Below are positions 7,576 to 15,138 of a stretch of 38,064 nt of DNA, one piece after another. This stretch comes from Pseudanabaena sp. (GTDB taxonomy: Bacteria > Cyanobacteriota > Cyanobacteriia > Pseudanabaenales > Pseudanabaenaceae). The stretch's first letter is position 1, and the number at the start of each line of letters is the position of its first letter. The DNA lies in NCBI GenBank assembly GCA_003249035.1, contig QBMK01000035.1, forward strand, positions 1 to 38,064, written 5' to 3'. The notes beneath the pieces were generated by a model. That model did no database searches. It worked only from the letters and a program-made list of their open reading frames with translations, and was not told the DNA's origin. The position numbers and the translations under genes are program-made.

Positions 7576-8356
7576 AACTAGATGCACTTGTGTAAAACCT
7601 CAATGCAAATCGCCAAAATCTATTCGAAGCATAAAGTAAACCGATCGCTAAAAACATCGAACCGATGATCCATGCGGGTTCTCCACGCCCTAAAAGTGTT
7701 TCGGCGGGAACCGTTGTCAAAAAGGCTATGGGTACAACAAAAGTAAAAAAGAAACGGTAGGAGGCGGGATAGGCTGCCATCGGATATCGACCTGCCTCCA
7801 TGAGTCCACGTAAAACTTCGGTAACGTTATAAATTTTTACAAGCCAGATGCTAGTTGCCCCGAGCATGAACCAAATGCTGTAGAGACTAATACAGCCAAA
7901 AATGAGAGGAATTAAACTCAAAAGATAATTACTCAGTCCTAATCCCAGTTTGTTGCCTGCATATAGCAAAATGCCACAGCCAAAAATCAGATTAGGAAAT
8001 CCCCAAGGTGATAATGCTCTTGCTGATAACCAAAATTGACTGCTAATTGGTTTTAAAAGTACAAAATCCAACGTGCCATTCTGCACATGATCTACGATCT
8101 TGCTTAAGTTCGGCGCAAGAAAGGTGCTAGAAAAGCCTTCGAGGATCGTAAATATACCAAGTACAAGGATCGCCTCTTCCCATCGCCACCCCGCAAAAGT
8201 GTAACCAGTGCGATAAAACAAAAATAATCCAAACAGACTTCCTGCCAAATTGCCAATACTACTCAGGGCAGCGATCGCAAAATTAATCCGATATTCAAGT
8301 TCGGCGGAGATCGCAGTTGACCAGAAAAGCTTTAAGACAAGTACGTATCTGCTCAT
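7574..8356 (-). CDS. ABC-2 type transporter permease (DUF990 family)
   Basis: A 260-residue inner-membrane protein with about six hydrophobic segments. The pattern VQNGTLDFVLLKPISSQFWLSAR near residues 90-113 is typical of the DUF990/ABC-2 permease family, where two such permeases and one ATPase form an exporter. Cyanobacterial genomes usually carry the second permease and the ATPase elsewhere, and neither is in this window. The substrate is unknown. The ATG at 8356 begins the protein (MSRYVLVLKLFWSTAISAEL). Confidence 0.85.
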   Translation of the reverse strand: MSRYVLVLKLFWSTAISAELEYRINFAIAALSSIGNLAGSLFGLFLFYRTGYTFAGWRWEEAILVLGIFTILEGFSSTFLAPNLSKIVDHVQNGTLDFVLLKPISSQFWLSARALSPWGFPNLIFGCGILLYAGNKLGLGLSNYLLSLIPLIFGCISLYSIWFMLGATSIWLVKIYNVTEVLRGLMEAGRYPMAAYPASYRFFFTFVVPIAFLTTVPAETLLGRGEPAWIIGSMFLAIGLLYASNRFWRFALRFYTSASS

Positions 8357-8371
8357 ATTGGTTTACTCATA

Positions 8372-8411
8372 GCAAAATACGAAGAACACCATGGCATTCT
8401 TCGTATTTTGC
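8372..8411 (-). terminator. Palindrome after the RNA-binding protein gene
   Basis: GCAAAATACGAAGAA pairs with TTCTTCGTATTTTGC around ACACCATGGCA with partial pairing. It lies 21 bases past the stop of the RRM gene and immediately before the start of the ABC-2 permease gene. Confidence 0.7.
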
Positions 8412-8432
8412 GATTTTTGCAATTAATTAGAC

Positions 8433-8717
8433 CTAGGCGTAGCCACGACCTCTAGGGCGATCATTACTACGTTCAGCACGGGGCTTAGCCTTATTAACGC
8501 GAAGGGTTCGTCCCATCCATTCGGCTTCGTTTAGCGCCGCGATCGCCGCTTCTTCTTGAGCATCGTCCTCCATATCCACGAAGGCGAAGCCCCGAACTCG
8601 ACCTGTTTCTTGGTCGGTGGGCAATTGCACGCGCTTTACGGTGCCGTAGTCTGAAAAGACGCTTGTTAAGTCGTCTTTAGCAGCTTGATAAGACAAATTT
8701 CCAACGTAAATAGTCAC
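8433..8717 (-). CDS. RNA-binding protein with one RRM domain (cyanobacterial Rbp type)
   Basis: A 94-residue protein with a single RNA recognition motif: RNP2 is IYVGNL at residues 3-8 and RNP1 is RGFAFVDM near 42-49. The C-terminus is short and basic, rich in R and G (RSNDRPRGRGYA), as in cyanobacterial Rbp proteins. Several of these are cold-induced or direct photosystem mRNAs to the thylakoid membrane. The start is a GTG at 8717, supported by GGAG about 11 bases upstream and by the family N-terminus. Which Rbp paralogue it represents cannot be told. Confidence 0.93.
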   Translation of the reverse strand: MTIYVGNLSYQAAKDDLTSVFSDYGTVKRVQLPTDQETGRVRGFAFVDMEDDAQEEAAIAALNEAEWMGRTLRVNKAKPRAERSNDRPRGRGYA

Positions 8718-9100
8718 AGTCAGTTCGCTCCAAAAAAGAGATCGATATAATAATTTAGCCAGTCTTCGGAAAAGACTCGCTCGATCCGAGATCTCACAAA
8801 TCCAACCTAAATTTCAGCTTTGATATAGTTTACCGTCTACCCGCAGCAATTTGCGTAGGCTGTATTACAAAGCTTTGCGCAACTAATGGTAAAGAGCTTA
8901 TAAAGGCTTTATAAGCTCAATAAATTCCTTGTAAAAGTGGTACTTCTGGTGATTTGCGATCGCTCCTATCATAATATTTTCGAGTTTTATCCTAAAATTT
9001 CTGTCCAAAGGCATAGGCTATATTACAGCCGTCAGCAAAATGAGATTAAGCCAATCGTGATTTTGTTTTATAGCTTCAGTCACTTGTCTTAGGACAAATC
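8718..9100 (-). promoter_or_regulatory. Upstream/leader region of the RRM gene
   Basis: No gene is present. The region contains a small hairpin AGTCTTCGGAAAAGACT (about 8761-8777), a stem GAGCTTATAAAGGCTTTATAAGCTC (about 8894-8918, given as two arms GAGCTTATAAA and TTTATAAGCTC), and a direct repeat AGGCT(G/A)TATTACA at 8857-8869 and 9015-9027. Long leaders upstream of cyanobacterial rbp genes often hold temperature-responsive control, but the elements here are not identified. Confidence 0.35.
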
Positions 9101-9155
9101 AAACCCCAAGAATTGATTGACGGCGCTCTGCGCCGTCAATCAATTCTTGGGGTTT
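9101..9155. repeat. Perfect 55-bp AAACCC-type palindrome
   Basis: Exact 26-base arms begin AAACCCCAAGAATTGATTG and end at GCGC-TCT-GCGC. It is the first of two back-to-back palindromes between the RRM gene leader and the 3' end of the conserved membrane protein gene. The CCAAGAATT block is shared with the palindrome inside the element at 10975-11074. Confidence 0.85.
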
Positions 9156-9164
9156 ATGAGTTAA

Positions 9165-9219
9165 CAACTATAAAAAATAAGAGGGGGCACTTAGTGCCCC
9201 CTCTTATTTTTTATAGTTG
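9165..9219 (-). terminator. Perfect 55-bp palindrome, likely terminator of the 192-residue membrane protein gene
   Basis: Exact 26-base arms begin CAACTATAAAAAATAAGAGG and meet at GGCAC-TTA-GTGCC. It lacks the AAACCC end but has the same total length and triloop design as its neighbour nine bases away. It starts 22 bases beyond the stop codon of the membrane protein gene. Confidence 0.8.
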
Positions 9220-9241
9220 AATGAATTTTACCTATTTCGTT

Positions 9242-9820
9242 TTATGGGGTTTGCCCATTATTATACTTTTGCGCAGTCGTGGTGGTGGGCATTACGCCAT
9301 CAGTATTAGGTGATGCGACTTCAGATGGATCGAGGAGCTTAATCGACATTTGATTATTTTTGATCCAGCCATACTTTCTCAATAACATTTCTTGAGATTT
9401 ACCAGAGTTTATGGTTTGGGGTAATTTTTCTCGCAACCCATTTACCCTTTGCTCGACTGAGTTTACCTCTGTTGTCATCTCGTCGAGGCGATCTTTTTGT
9501 GAAGATTGGTAGGGAAGTAATTTAGCGATCGCCGCGATCGCCGCAATAGACAAGGCAACATTTACCGCAATGACGATGATTGACTCTGTAGCTTTGGCTC
9601 GGCAGAACTGTTCTTTTTTTAGCTGGACGTTCTGAGCAAATGCTTCACTGTAGTTGCTAGCGCCGTTAAAAATTGATGCAACGTTGTTCCCAGAGGCAGA
9701 ATGGTTGCTGCGTGAATGTATACCGACGGCATCATTTCGCCCGTACTGACCCCGCGATCGCGGAGTTTGTTTTTGTACTTGCTGAGAAAAACGCGGAGAT
9801 AAATCTCGTTTGGCAACCAT
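9242..9820 (-). CDS. Conserved cyanobacterial membrane protein with one TM helix and coiled coil
   Basis: A 192-residue protein of unknown function. A polar, basic, low-complexity N-terminus of about 65 residues is followed by a short charged block (QLKKEQFCRAKATE). One hydrophobic helix (SIIVIAVNVALSIAAIAAIA) lies near residues 80-100. A coiled-coil stretch (LDEMTTEVNSVEQRVNGLREKL) follows, then a polar tail. The arrangement suggests a cytoplasmic N-terminus and a periplasmic or lumenal coiled coil. The ATG at 9820 is used; a TTG two codons upstream is less likely. psaM lies 38 bases upstream on the same strand, so the two may share a transcript. I recognise the general type but not a named family. 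Confidence 0.75.
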   Translation of the reverse strand: MVAKRDLSPRFSQQVQKQTPRSRGQYGRNDAVGIHSRSNHSASGNNVASIFNGASNYSEAFAQNVQLKKEQFCRAKATESIIVIAVNVALSIAAIAAIAKLLPYQSSQKDRLDEMTTEVNSVEQRVNGLREKLPQTINSGKSQEMLLRKYGWIKNNQMSIKLLDPSEVASPNTDGVMPTTTTAQKYNNGQTP

Positions 9821-9858
9821 TTGCAACCTCTAGGCTGAAAAAATAGATATGATGAGGA

Positions 9859-9957
9859 CTAGGAATTGGAAAGAGCGGAACCTAAGAGAGCTGCTAATAC
9901 TGCGGGAACGAGTGCAACTGCCAATGCTGTAAAAACTTGGGTATCCGAAAGATTCAT
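9859..9957 (-). CDS. psaM: Photosystem I reaction centre subunit XII
   Basis: The 32-residue protein starts MNLSDTQVFTALAVALVPAV and continues LAALLGSALSNS. PsaM is a single-helix photosystem I subunit of 30-32 residues with the consensus M-L-(S/T)DTQ-ALxxALxPAxLA, which is matched closely. The C-terminal half departs from the common RLSTELYK ending. An AAGGAGAT Shine-Dalgarno lies 6 bases before the ATG, unusually strong for this window. About 260 bases of AT-rich DNA without features lie upstream and must hold the promoter. Confidence 0.87.
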   Translation of the reverse strand: MNLSDTQVFTALAVALVPAVLAALLGSALSNS

Positions 9958-10220
9958 GAATTATCTCCTTTTATTATAAATATTAAGTATTTAGATAAAA
10001 TACTTACACCAGTAAAGTGCTTTAGGAATTATAGCCCTAGCAATGTTTATGGGTAATTAATTTCGTTAAAATACTTAATTTCTATTTCAATCTTAACAAT
10101 ACACTGTGATATCAAAAATTGACTAGATAATTAGCAAAAAAGAAGTAATTATCATCATAAAAATTGGTTCCATAATTAGAGTTAATACAAAGAAGCGCAA
10201 AGAAGCTCAGTATTTAGGGT

Positions 10221-10850
10221 TTAAGTATTCTGATGTTCTAAAATAAATGTCTGGATGCGATCGCATGTTTCAGGACGGATCTCATGTGACATCTCATATT
10301 CTTCATATTCTACCGTTACGCCTAAACGCTCAAAAAACTCTCTTGTATTACGCGCCACACTAATTGGAACAACTGTATCTTGCGTACCATGAGTGATTAA
10401 AATCGGCGGGAATGAAACAGATGCAAGTTCTTTGACTTCTTCTTCAGTAATGTGCAAGTACCCACTTAGAGCAATTAATCCTGACAAGGGAAATACTAAA
10501 CCCACATCCAAGGTCATTGCTGCTCCCTGCGAAAATCCTAACAAAAATGTTTTCTCTAACGGTATGCCCGTCATGGCTGGTAAATCTTCGAGAAACTGGC
10601 TGAGCATTTCGCAGCTTTTGGCTAAACCTTCAGTATCAAGACTTTGCAAGTCGTACCACATTTTGCCATTGGGCATTGGGTGGTTAAAGGGAGCTTCAGG
10701 ACAAATCCATTGATAGTTTTGAAGTCCTACAAGGGGCGCAAGGGAAATTAAATCATCACAGTTTGCTCCCCAACCATGCAGTGCGACGATCGCGCCAAGC
10801 GCATTTGGATTGGGCAGTTGTACGGGAAGCGATCGGTAATTTAAGGTCAT
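10221..10850 (-). CDS. Alpha/beta hydrolase, phospholipase/carboxylesterase family
   Basis: A 209-residue cytoplasmic esterase of the Abhydrolase_2 (carboxylesterase/lysophospholipase) family. The catalytic triad is visible: S107 in GFSQGAAM, D158 in THGTQDTVVP and H189 in MSHEIRPE. The oxyanion-side motif LHGWGAN lies at residues 24-30. No signal peptide is present. The natural substrate is unknown; relatives act on short acyl esters and lysophospholipids. The start at 10850 (MTLNYRSLPVQLP) gives the usual length. The gene stands alone, divergent from the hydrolase/ABC cluster that follows. Confidence 0.9.
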   Translation of the reverse strand: MTLNYRSLPVQLPNPNALGAIVALHGWGANCDDLISLAPLVGLQNYQWICPEAPFNHPMPNGKMWYDLQSLDTEGLAKSCEMLSQFLEDLPAMTGIPLEKTFLLGFSQGAAMTLDVGLVFPLSGLIALSGYLHITEEEVKELASVSFPPILITHGTQDTVVPISVARNTREFFERLGVTVEYEEYEMSHEIRPETCDRIQTFILEHQNT

Positions 10851-10974
10851 AGCCAGAATTATATATAAAGATGGCGATTGCCCGCTTGATGACTGCTACC
10901 CATAATTCTTTGCCGAACCAATTTTGGGCTTTATATGCACATGTTATTTAATTTTCATTCCTTAACAAAACTCT

Positions 10975-11074
10975 ATACTCCCTTCCCACTATAAAACTAG
11001 ACATTAAAACCCAAGAATTAGACGGTGCGGCGCGAAGCGCCGCACCGTCTAATTCTTGGCTGGGAAGGGAGTAT
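10975..11074. mobile_element. 100-bp MITE-like element with ATACTCCCTTCCCA ends, copy A
   Basis: Perfect 14-base terminal inverted repeats (ATACTCCCTTCCCA at 10975-10988 and its complement at 11061-11074) enclose a spacer containing CTAGACAT. They also enclose a long palindrome with AAACCCAAGAATTAGACGG arms and a GCGAAGC tip. A second copy with the same ends and spacer but a different palindrome lies at 32444-32537 in inverted orientation. No coding capacity and no clear target duplication. It lies upstream of the cysteine hydrolase gene at 11235. Confidence 0.8.
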
Positions 11075-11234
11075 TTTGCAGGTTGGCTTGTAACTTTTTT
11101 AGCTCATTCGAGAAAGTAGCGATCACTATAAGTTTCTCAGGAACAGTCTGAGCGATCTAGATACTTAACAATTAATACAAACTACCAAATGCAATTTTTT
11201 TGTATTAATAATTAATTACTTGTTAAAAGCGCTT

Positions 11235-11918
11235 ATGTATATTGACGCTACGCCCTACCCATATCCTTATAATGGCGATCTTAGACCAGACAATACTGCT
11301 CTGATCATCATCGATATGCAGACCGACTTTTGCGGTGTCGGCGGCTATGTGGACAAAATGGGCTATGACCTCTCACTCACCCGTGCCCCGATTGAGCCAA
11401 TTAAAAAAGTTTTAACCCTGTTCCGCGAAAAGGGCTTTCTAATTATTCACACCCGCGAAGGACATCGCCCTGACTTATCAGATTTACCTGAAAACAAGCG
11501 CTGGCGATCGCAAAGAATCGGTGCAGGCATCGGTGATGATGGGCCCTGCGGCAAAATCTTAGTCCGTGGCGAAAAAGGTTGGGATATCATTCCAGAGCTT
11601 TACCCGATCTCAGGTGAACCGATTATCGACAAACCTGGAAAAGGCTCATTCTATGCCACCGATCTCGATTTGCTTTTAAAACGCAATGGTATTCAAAATA
11701 TTATATTGTCAGGCATCACCACCGATGTCTGCGTACACACGACCATGCGAGATGCCAACGATCGCGGCTATGAATGTTTGATGTTGTCTGATTGCACAGG
11801 CGCAACCGACTATGGCAATCATCTTGCAGCTTTGAAAATGATCGAAATGCAGGGCGGCGTATTTGGTGCAGTCAGTGATTCTGAAACATTGACTACAGCG
11901 ATCGCGCAAAATTTCTAG
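11235..11918 (+). CDS. Isochorismatase-superfamily cysteine hydrolase, probable biuret hydrolase-like amidohydrolase
   Basis: A 227-residue cysteine hydrolase. The triad is D27 (IIIDMQTDF), K133 (DKPGKGSF) and C166 ([17 protein letters not shown]), and Q206 lies in [10 protein letters not shown]. As I recall the biuret hydrolase BiuH numbering (D36, K142, C175, substrate-binding Q215), all four differ by the same offset of 9, and the [18 protein letters not shown] block also resembles that family. Ureidoacrylate hydrolase (RutB) relatives are the alternative. A TTG five codons upstream is possible, but the ATG at 11235 is preferred. It opens a co-directional block with a double ABC ATPase, a cupin and a second hydrolase. 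The role in hydrolysing a urea-like amide is inferred. Confidence 0.85.
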   Translation: MYIDATPYPYPYNGDLRPDNTALIIIDMQTDFCGVGGYVDKMGYDLSLTRAPIEPIKKVLTLFREKGFLIIHTREGHRPDLSDLPENKRWRSQRIGAGIGDDGPCGKILVRGEKGWDIIPELYPISGEPIIDKPGKGSFYATDLDLLLKRNGIQNIILSGITTDVCVHTTMRDANDRGYECLMLSDCTGATDYGNHLAALKMIEMQGGVFGAVSDSETLTTAIAQNF

Positions 11919-11953
11919 TTAAATTATCAAATATGTTTTAAGTGTACGTTGCC

Positions 11954-13594
11954 ATGGAAAAACCGATGCCTGACGATCTTGAAGGCAATCTAGCCGATAA
12001 TCTGGTTGAAGCAGAATCTATGAAAGGGTCGATACCATCCTTGACTATTCCATCTAGTGTTTCCGCTGATACCCTGCGATCGCACTTACCACCTGAATTA
12101 GAGCTAGTAAATATCTCTAAAAAGTTTGGCTCGTTCGTAGCGGTTGATAATGTCTCGCTCAAGCTTGCTCCTGGGACTTTTCATGCACTACTCGGCGAAA
12201 ATGGAGCTGGCAAAAGTACGCTAGTCAAATGCATTATGGGTTTCCATGCTGCGAGTCACGGCGATATTTTGATCGACAAACATTCTCGCGATATCAGCAG
12301 TCCACGTGATGCCTATAACTATGGCATCGGCATGGTTTATCAGCATTTCACAGTTGTGCCTGCGATGACGGTTGCCGAGAATCTCTTGCTGGTTCGTCCT
12401 GACACTCCAAAGATCATTAATTGGAAGGATGAATTAGATAAGCTAGAAACATTTATGGCATCAGCTCCTTTTAAAATCGATCTCAATACCCCAATCTCGC
12501 AATTAGCGGCTGGGCAAAAGCAGAAGTTAGAAATTCTCAAACAACTTTATCTCAAAAGTCGCATTCTCATTCTCGATGAACCAACATCAGTTTTGACTCC
12601 TCAAGAAGCCGATGAAGTGTTAGGGCTTTTGCGCGAGGAAGTTACAGCAGGACGCTTGAGCGTCTTGATGATCAGTCACAAGTTCCGTGAGATTACTGCC
12701 TTTGCGGATGATGTCACGGTGCTCCGTAAAGGCAAATATGTAGGGACAGGTTCTACTAAAGATCTGTCAGTCTCGGATATGGCGGCAATGATGCTTGGTG
12801 AAGCCAAAGAAGCACGTCAAGTTATTAAAACAGAAGTTGCGACAGATAATCTCGTTCTTGAAGTGCGGAATATCCATGCCGATCGCGACAATGGGTTAGA
12901 AGCAGTTGCTGGTGTTGATTTAAAAATTAAAAGCGGTGAAATTGTGGGTATCGCTGGCGTGTCAGGCAATGGACAGAAGGAGCTAGTGGAAGTTCTCTCT
13001 GGCCAGCGCATCCCCACCTCTGGCGAAGTTTTGGTCAATGGCGATCGCTACTATGCAACCCGCAAAGAAATGTATAGCCATCAAGTATTCTCACTACCTG
13101 AAGAACCTCTTCGCAATGCCTGTGTACCCTATATGAGCGTTGCAGAGAATTTGGCTTTAAGAACCTTTGATAGAACTCCACAAGCTAAAGGCGGAATTTT
13201 ACTGCTATTTAAAGCAATTCGCGAAACTGCCAAGAATTTGATTAAGGTATTCTCGATCAAAACGCCATCACCTGAAACCCCTGTCGGTAATCTCTCAGGA
13301 GGTAATGTGCAGCGTACAGTTCTTGCGAGAGAGCTTTCCGCAGAAAAAATCAAATTATTGATTGTGGCAAATCCTGTCTTTGGTCTAGACTTCGCAGCGG
13401 TTGAGTATATTCACAACCAAATTGTGGAAGCTCGGAATCGGGGTGTAGCTGTACTCTTGGTCAGCGAAGATCTTGATGAGATTTTGACTTTAAGCGATCG
13501 CATTTTGGTCATTAGCGATGGCAAATTCGTTTACGAAAGCACCAGTGCTGAAGCTAATCTCGCTGAGATCGGACAGAAAATGGCAGGACATTAA
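11954..13594 (+). CDS. ABC transporter ATPase with two nucleotide-binding domains, nucleoside/sugar (BMP-associated) type
   Basis: A 546-residue double ATPase of the RbsA/YufO class. The N-terminal domain has Walker A GENGAGKST, Q-loop MVYQHFTVVPAM, signature LAAGQKQKLEI and Walker B ILILDEPTSVLTPQE. The C-terminal domain has the usual degenerate P-loop (GVSGNGQKEL), a good LSGGNVQRTVLAREL signature and a Walker B region with N instead of D/E (LIVANPVFGLD). Such ATPases power uptake of nucleosides, purines or sugars with two permeases and a BMP-type lipoprotein, none of which is in the window. The ATG at 11954 is preferred over a GTG at 11942. The 35-base gap after the hydrolase gene suggests one operon. 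Confidence 0.9.
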   Translation: MEKPMPDDLEGNLADNLVEAESMKGSIPSLTIPSSVSADTLRSHLPPELELVNISKKFGSFVAVDNVSLKLAPGTFHALLGENGAGKSTLVKCIMGFHAASHGDILIDKHSRDISSPRDAYNYGIGMVYQHFTVVPAMTVAENLLLVRPDTPKIINWKDELDKLETFMASAPFKIDLNTPISQLAAGQKQKLEILKQLYLKSRILILDEPTSVLTPQEADEVLGLLREEVTAGRLSVLMISHKFREITAFADDVTVLRKGKYVGTGSTKDLSVSDMAAMMLGEAKEARQVIKTEVATDNLVLEVRNIHADRDNGLEAVAGVDLKIKSGEIVGIAGVSGNGQKELVEVLSGQRIPTSGEVLVNGDRYYATRKEMYSHQVFSLPEEPLRNACVPYMSVAENLALRTFDRTPQAKGGILLLFKAIRETAKNLIKVFSIKTPSPETPVGNLSGGNVQRTVLARELSAEKIKLLIVANPVFGLDFAAVEYIHNQIVEARNRGVAVLLVSEDLDEILTLSDRILVISDGKFVYESTSAEANLAEIGQKMAGH

Positions 13595-13605
13595 ATAGGA
13601 TTTTG

Positions 13606-13640
13606 AGGTTTTGAATTTGCCATACGCAAATTCAAAACCT
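13606..13640 (+). terminator. Hairpin after the double ABC ATPase gene
   Basis: Exact 15-base arms (AGGTTTTGAATTTGC and complement) around CATAC, followed by TTTATATT. It lies 12 bases past the stop codon and 15 bases before the cupin start, so it may partially terminate within the cluster. Confidence 0.75.
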
Positions 13641-13655
13641 TTATATTAAAAAAAC

Positions 13656-14009
13656 ATGATTATCAATCAACAGGTTCGGATCTTTCCTGAATTGCTCACT
13701 CGTTCTAGCTATGACGATCTGCCATGGGAGCCATTTCGCAAAGGAGTTGAAATCTACCCTTTATACAAAAATGATATGGGAGCAAGTGCAGCTTTGTTGC
13801 GCTATGAGGCAGGAGCGAAGGTTCCCCATCATTCCCATTCAGGATACGAACATATATTTATCTTGTCGGGTTCACAAGCCGATGCTAATGGCAAATATAC
13901 CAAAGGTTCAGTAGTCATCAATTCACCTGATACTAGTCATCAAGTCTCTAGCGAAGAAGGATGTGTAGTTCTCATTGTCTGGGAAAAGCCTGTAATTATT
14001 CACGAATAA
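13656..14009 (+). CDS. Cupin-domain protein (ChrR-like)
   Basis: A 117-residue single-domain cupin. Motif 1 is near residues 48-72: KVPHHSHSGYEHIFILSGS, with H55, H57 and the E/H pair of GYEHIFIL as likely metal ligands. Motif 2 is near 86-97 (INSPDTSHQVSS) and carries the last histidine. It resembles ChrR-type cupins and small cupins with dioxygenase or isomerase roles. A catalytic role is not assured. It sits between the ABC ATPase and the second cysteine hydrolase in the same direction, so it may process or sense the same substrate. Start ATG at 13656. Confidence 0.85.
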   Translation: MIINQQVRIFPELLTRSSYDDLPWEPFRKGVEIYPLYKNDMGASAALLRYEAGAKVPHHSHSGYEHIFILSGSQADANGKYTKGSVVINSPDTSHQVSSEEGCVVLIVWEKPVIIHE

Positions 14010-14011
14010 GC

Positions 14012-14044
14012 AGTTTGCATTTTGCTGTAGGCAAAATGCAAACT
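14012..14044 (+). terminator. Hairpin after the cupin gene
   Basis: Exact 14-base arms, AGTTTGCATTTTGC and its complement, around TGTAG. It starts three bases after the stop codon. No T-tract follows, so termination may be Rho-independent only in part. Confidence 0.65.
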
Positions 14045-14118
14045 CCAAGCCCCTATACTCAAATTACTCACCTTACGCAGATAGAATTCCAGCAACAGCA
14101 AAGATTTAGGGCTGGTAC

Positions 14119-14185
14119 AGGGGCACAGCCCCTACAAGATCTAAATTTTTCAGGTAGGGGCAATCCCCCCGTGGTTGCCCTGCCA
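14119..14185. repeat. G/C-rich cyanobacterial intergenic hairpin repeats
   Basis: Two adjacent hairpins, AGGGGCACAGCCCCT (14119-14133) and a stem of AGGGGCAA with TTGCCCT (about 14156-14181), belong to a G/C-rich repeat type widespread in cyanobacterial intergenic DNA. The surrounding 14045-14252 region has no gene. An open frame across it is composed of these repeats. Confidence 0.65.
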
Positions 14186-14252
14186 CTCTAGCAGCAAGAG
14201 ATTCATCATCTGCGTTCCACGTAATATCAGTTAAATTATTGAGGACAAACTT

Positions 14253-14939
14253 ATGTCTGCGATCGCGGCTCAACCTTACGACTATGAATTGCCAACTGAG
14301 AGCAAAATAGCTCTAGTCATTATTGATATGCAACGTGACTTCTTAGAGCATGGTGGTTTTGGTGATGCATTGGGTAACGATGTCACTCAGCTCCAAAGCA
14401 TTGTGCCAACAGTTAAGAGTCTCTTAGAAACTTTTCGATCGCTAGATTTACCTGTAATTCATACCATCGAGGCTCATTCTCCTGACTTATCAGACTGTCC
14501 TCCATCTAAGCTCAATCGAGGTCAAGGCAATCCTAAAATTGGCGATCAAGGGACAATGGGCAGAATTCTAATCGTTGGTGAAGATGGAAACAACATTATT
14601 CCTGAGCTTACGCCTCTAGAGAATGAAATTGTGATTGTTAAACCAGGGAAAGGAGCATTTTGTCGCACAAGTTTAGAGGAGATTCTGCAAAAAGAAGGGA
14701 TTACCCATCTTCTATTTACTGGCGTTACTACGGAAGTATGTGTACAGACCACGATGCGTGAAGCTAACGATCGCGGTTACGAATGCTTGCTAATTGAAGA
14801 TGGAACGGCGAGCTATTTCCCAGAATTTAAATCTTCAACGATTGAAATGCTTCGTGCTCAAGGCGGTATTATTGGCTGGACAGCTAACGCTGACGCAGTG
14901 ATTTCGGCATTAGCCCCTCAAGCAATGGCGATCGCTTAA
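14253..14939 (+). CDS. Second isochorismatase-superfamily cysteine hydrolase
   Basis: A 228-residue paralogue of the hydrolase at 11235. The triad is D25 (IIDMQRDF), K130 (VKPGKGAF) and C163 ([17 protein letters not shown]), and Q203 lies in [10 protein letters not shown]. Spacing of K, C and Q is identical to the first copy. The region between D and K is more diverged and lacks the [11 protein letters not shown] block, having [10 protein letters not shown] instead, so the substrate may differ. GAGGAC lies 6 bases before the ATG at 14253. The two hydrolases may act in sequence on one compound, as biuret and allophanate-like or ureido compounds do. That is inference. Confidence 0.85.
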   Translation: MSAIAAQPYDYELPTESKIALVIIDMQRDFLEHGGFGDALGNDVTQLQSIVPTVKSLLETFRSLDLPVIHTIEAHSPDLSDCPPSKLNRGQGNPKIGDQGTMGRILIVGEDGNNIIPELTPLENEIVIVKPGKGAFCRTSLEEILQKEGITHLLFTGVTTEVCVQTTMREANDRGYECLLIEDGTASYFPEFKSSTIEMLRAQGGIIGWTANADAVISALAPQAMAIA

Positions 14940-14965
14940 TTTTTGATGAGCTAAGCATAGAAGAA

Positions 14966-14996
14966 AATAAATGCGTAGAGAAGCTACGCATTTATT
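14966..14996 (+). terminator. Terminator after the second cysteine hydrolase gene
   Basis: AATAAATGCGTAG pairs with CTACGCATTTATT around a short AGAAG loop, 26 bases after the stop codon. Confidence 0.75.
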
Positions 14997-15138
14997 CTCA
15001 ACCCCTCAAGAACTAGAATAGATTAGGAAAATAGTCATGATCGCATCTAATCATATTTCACGCATAGAATATTCATAGGATTTAGTATTACGATCAATAA
15101 TGAATATAAGTTTTCGTAAGAATTAAAAATAACACCGT

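Noticed and set aside
10871-10951. 26-codon forward frame upstream of the MITE-like element
   Set aside because: No Shine-Dalgarno, no hydrophobic helix and no similarity to known small photosystem or cytochrome b6f subunits.
11116-11129. Possible NtcA box upstream of the first cysteine hydrolase (GTA-N8-TAT)
   Set aside because: The second half-site is TAT rather than TAC, and no -10 box lies at the expected distance. Not strong enough to call.
13961-14191. Forward open frame of 76 codons after the cupin
   Set aside because: It overlaps the cupin end, crosses a terminator and the G/C-rich intergenic repeats, and resembles no protein.
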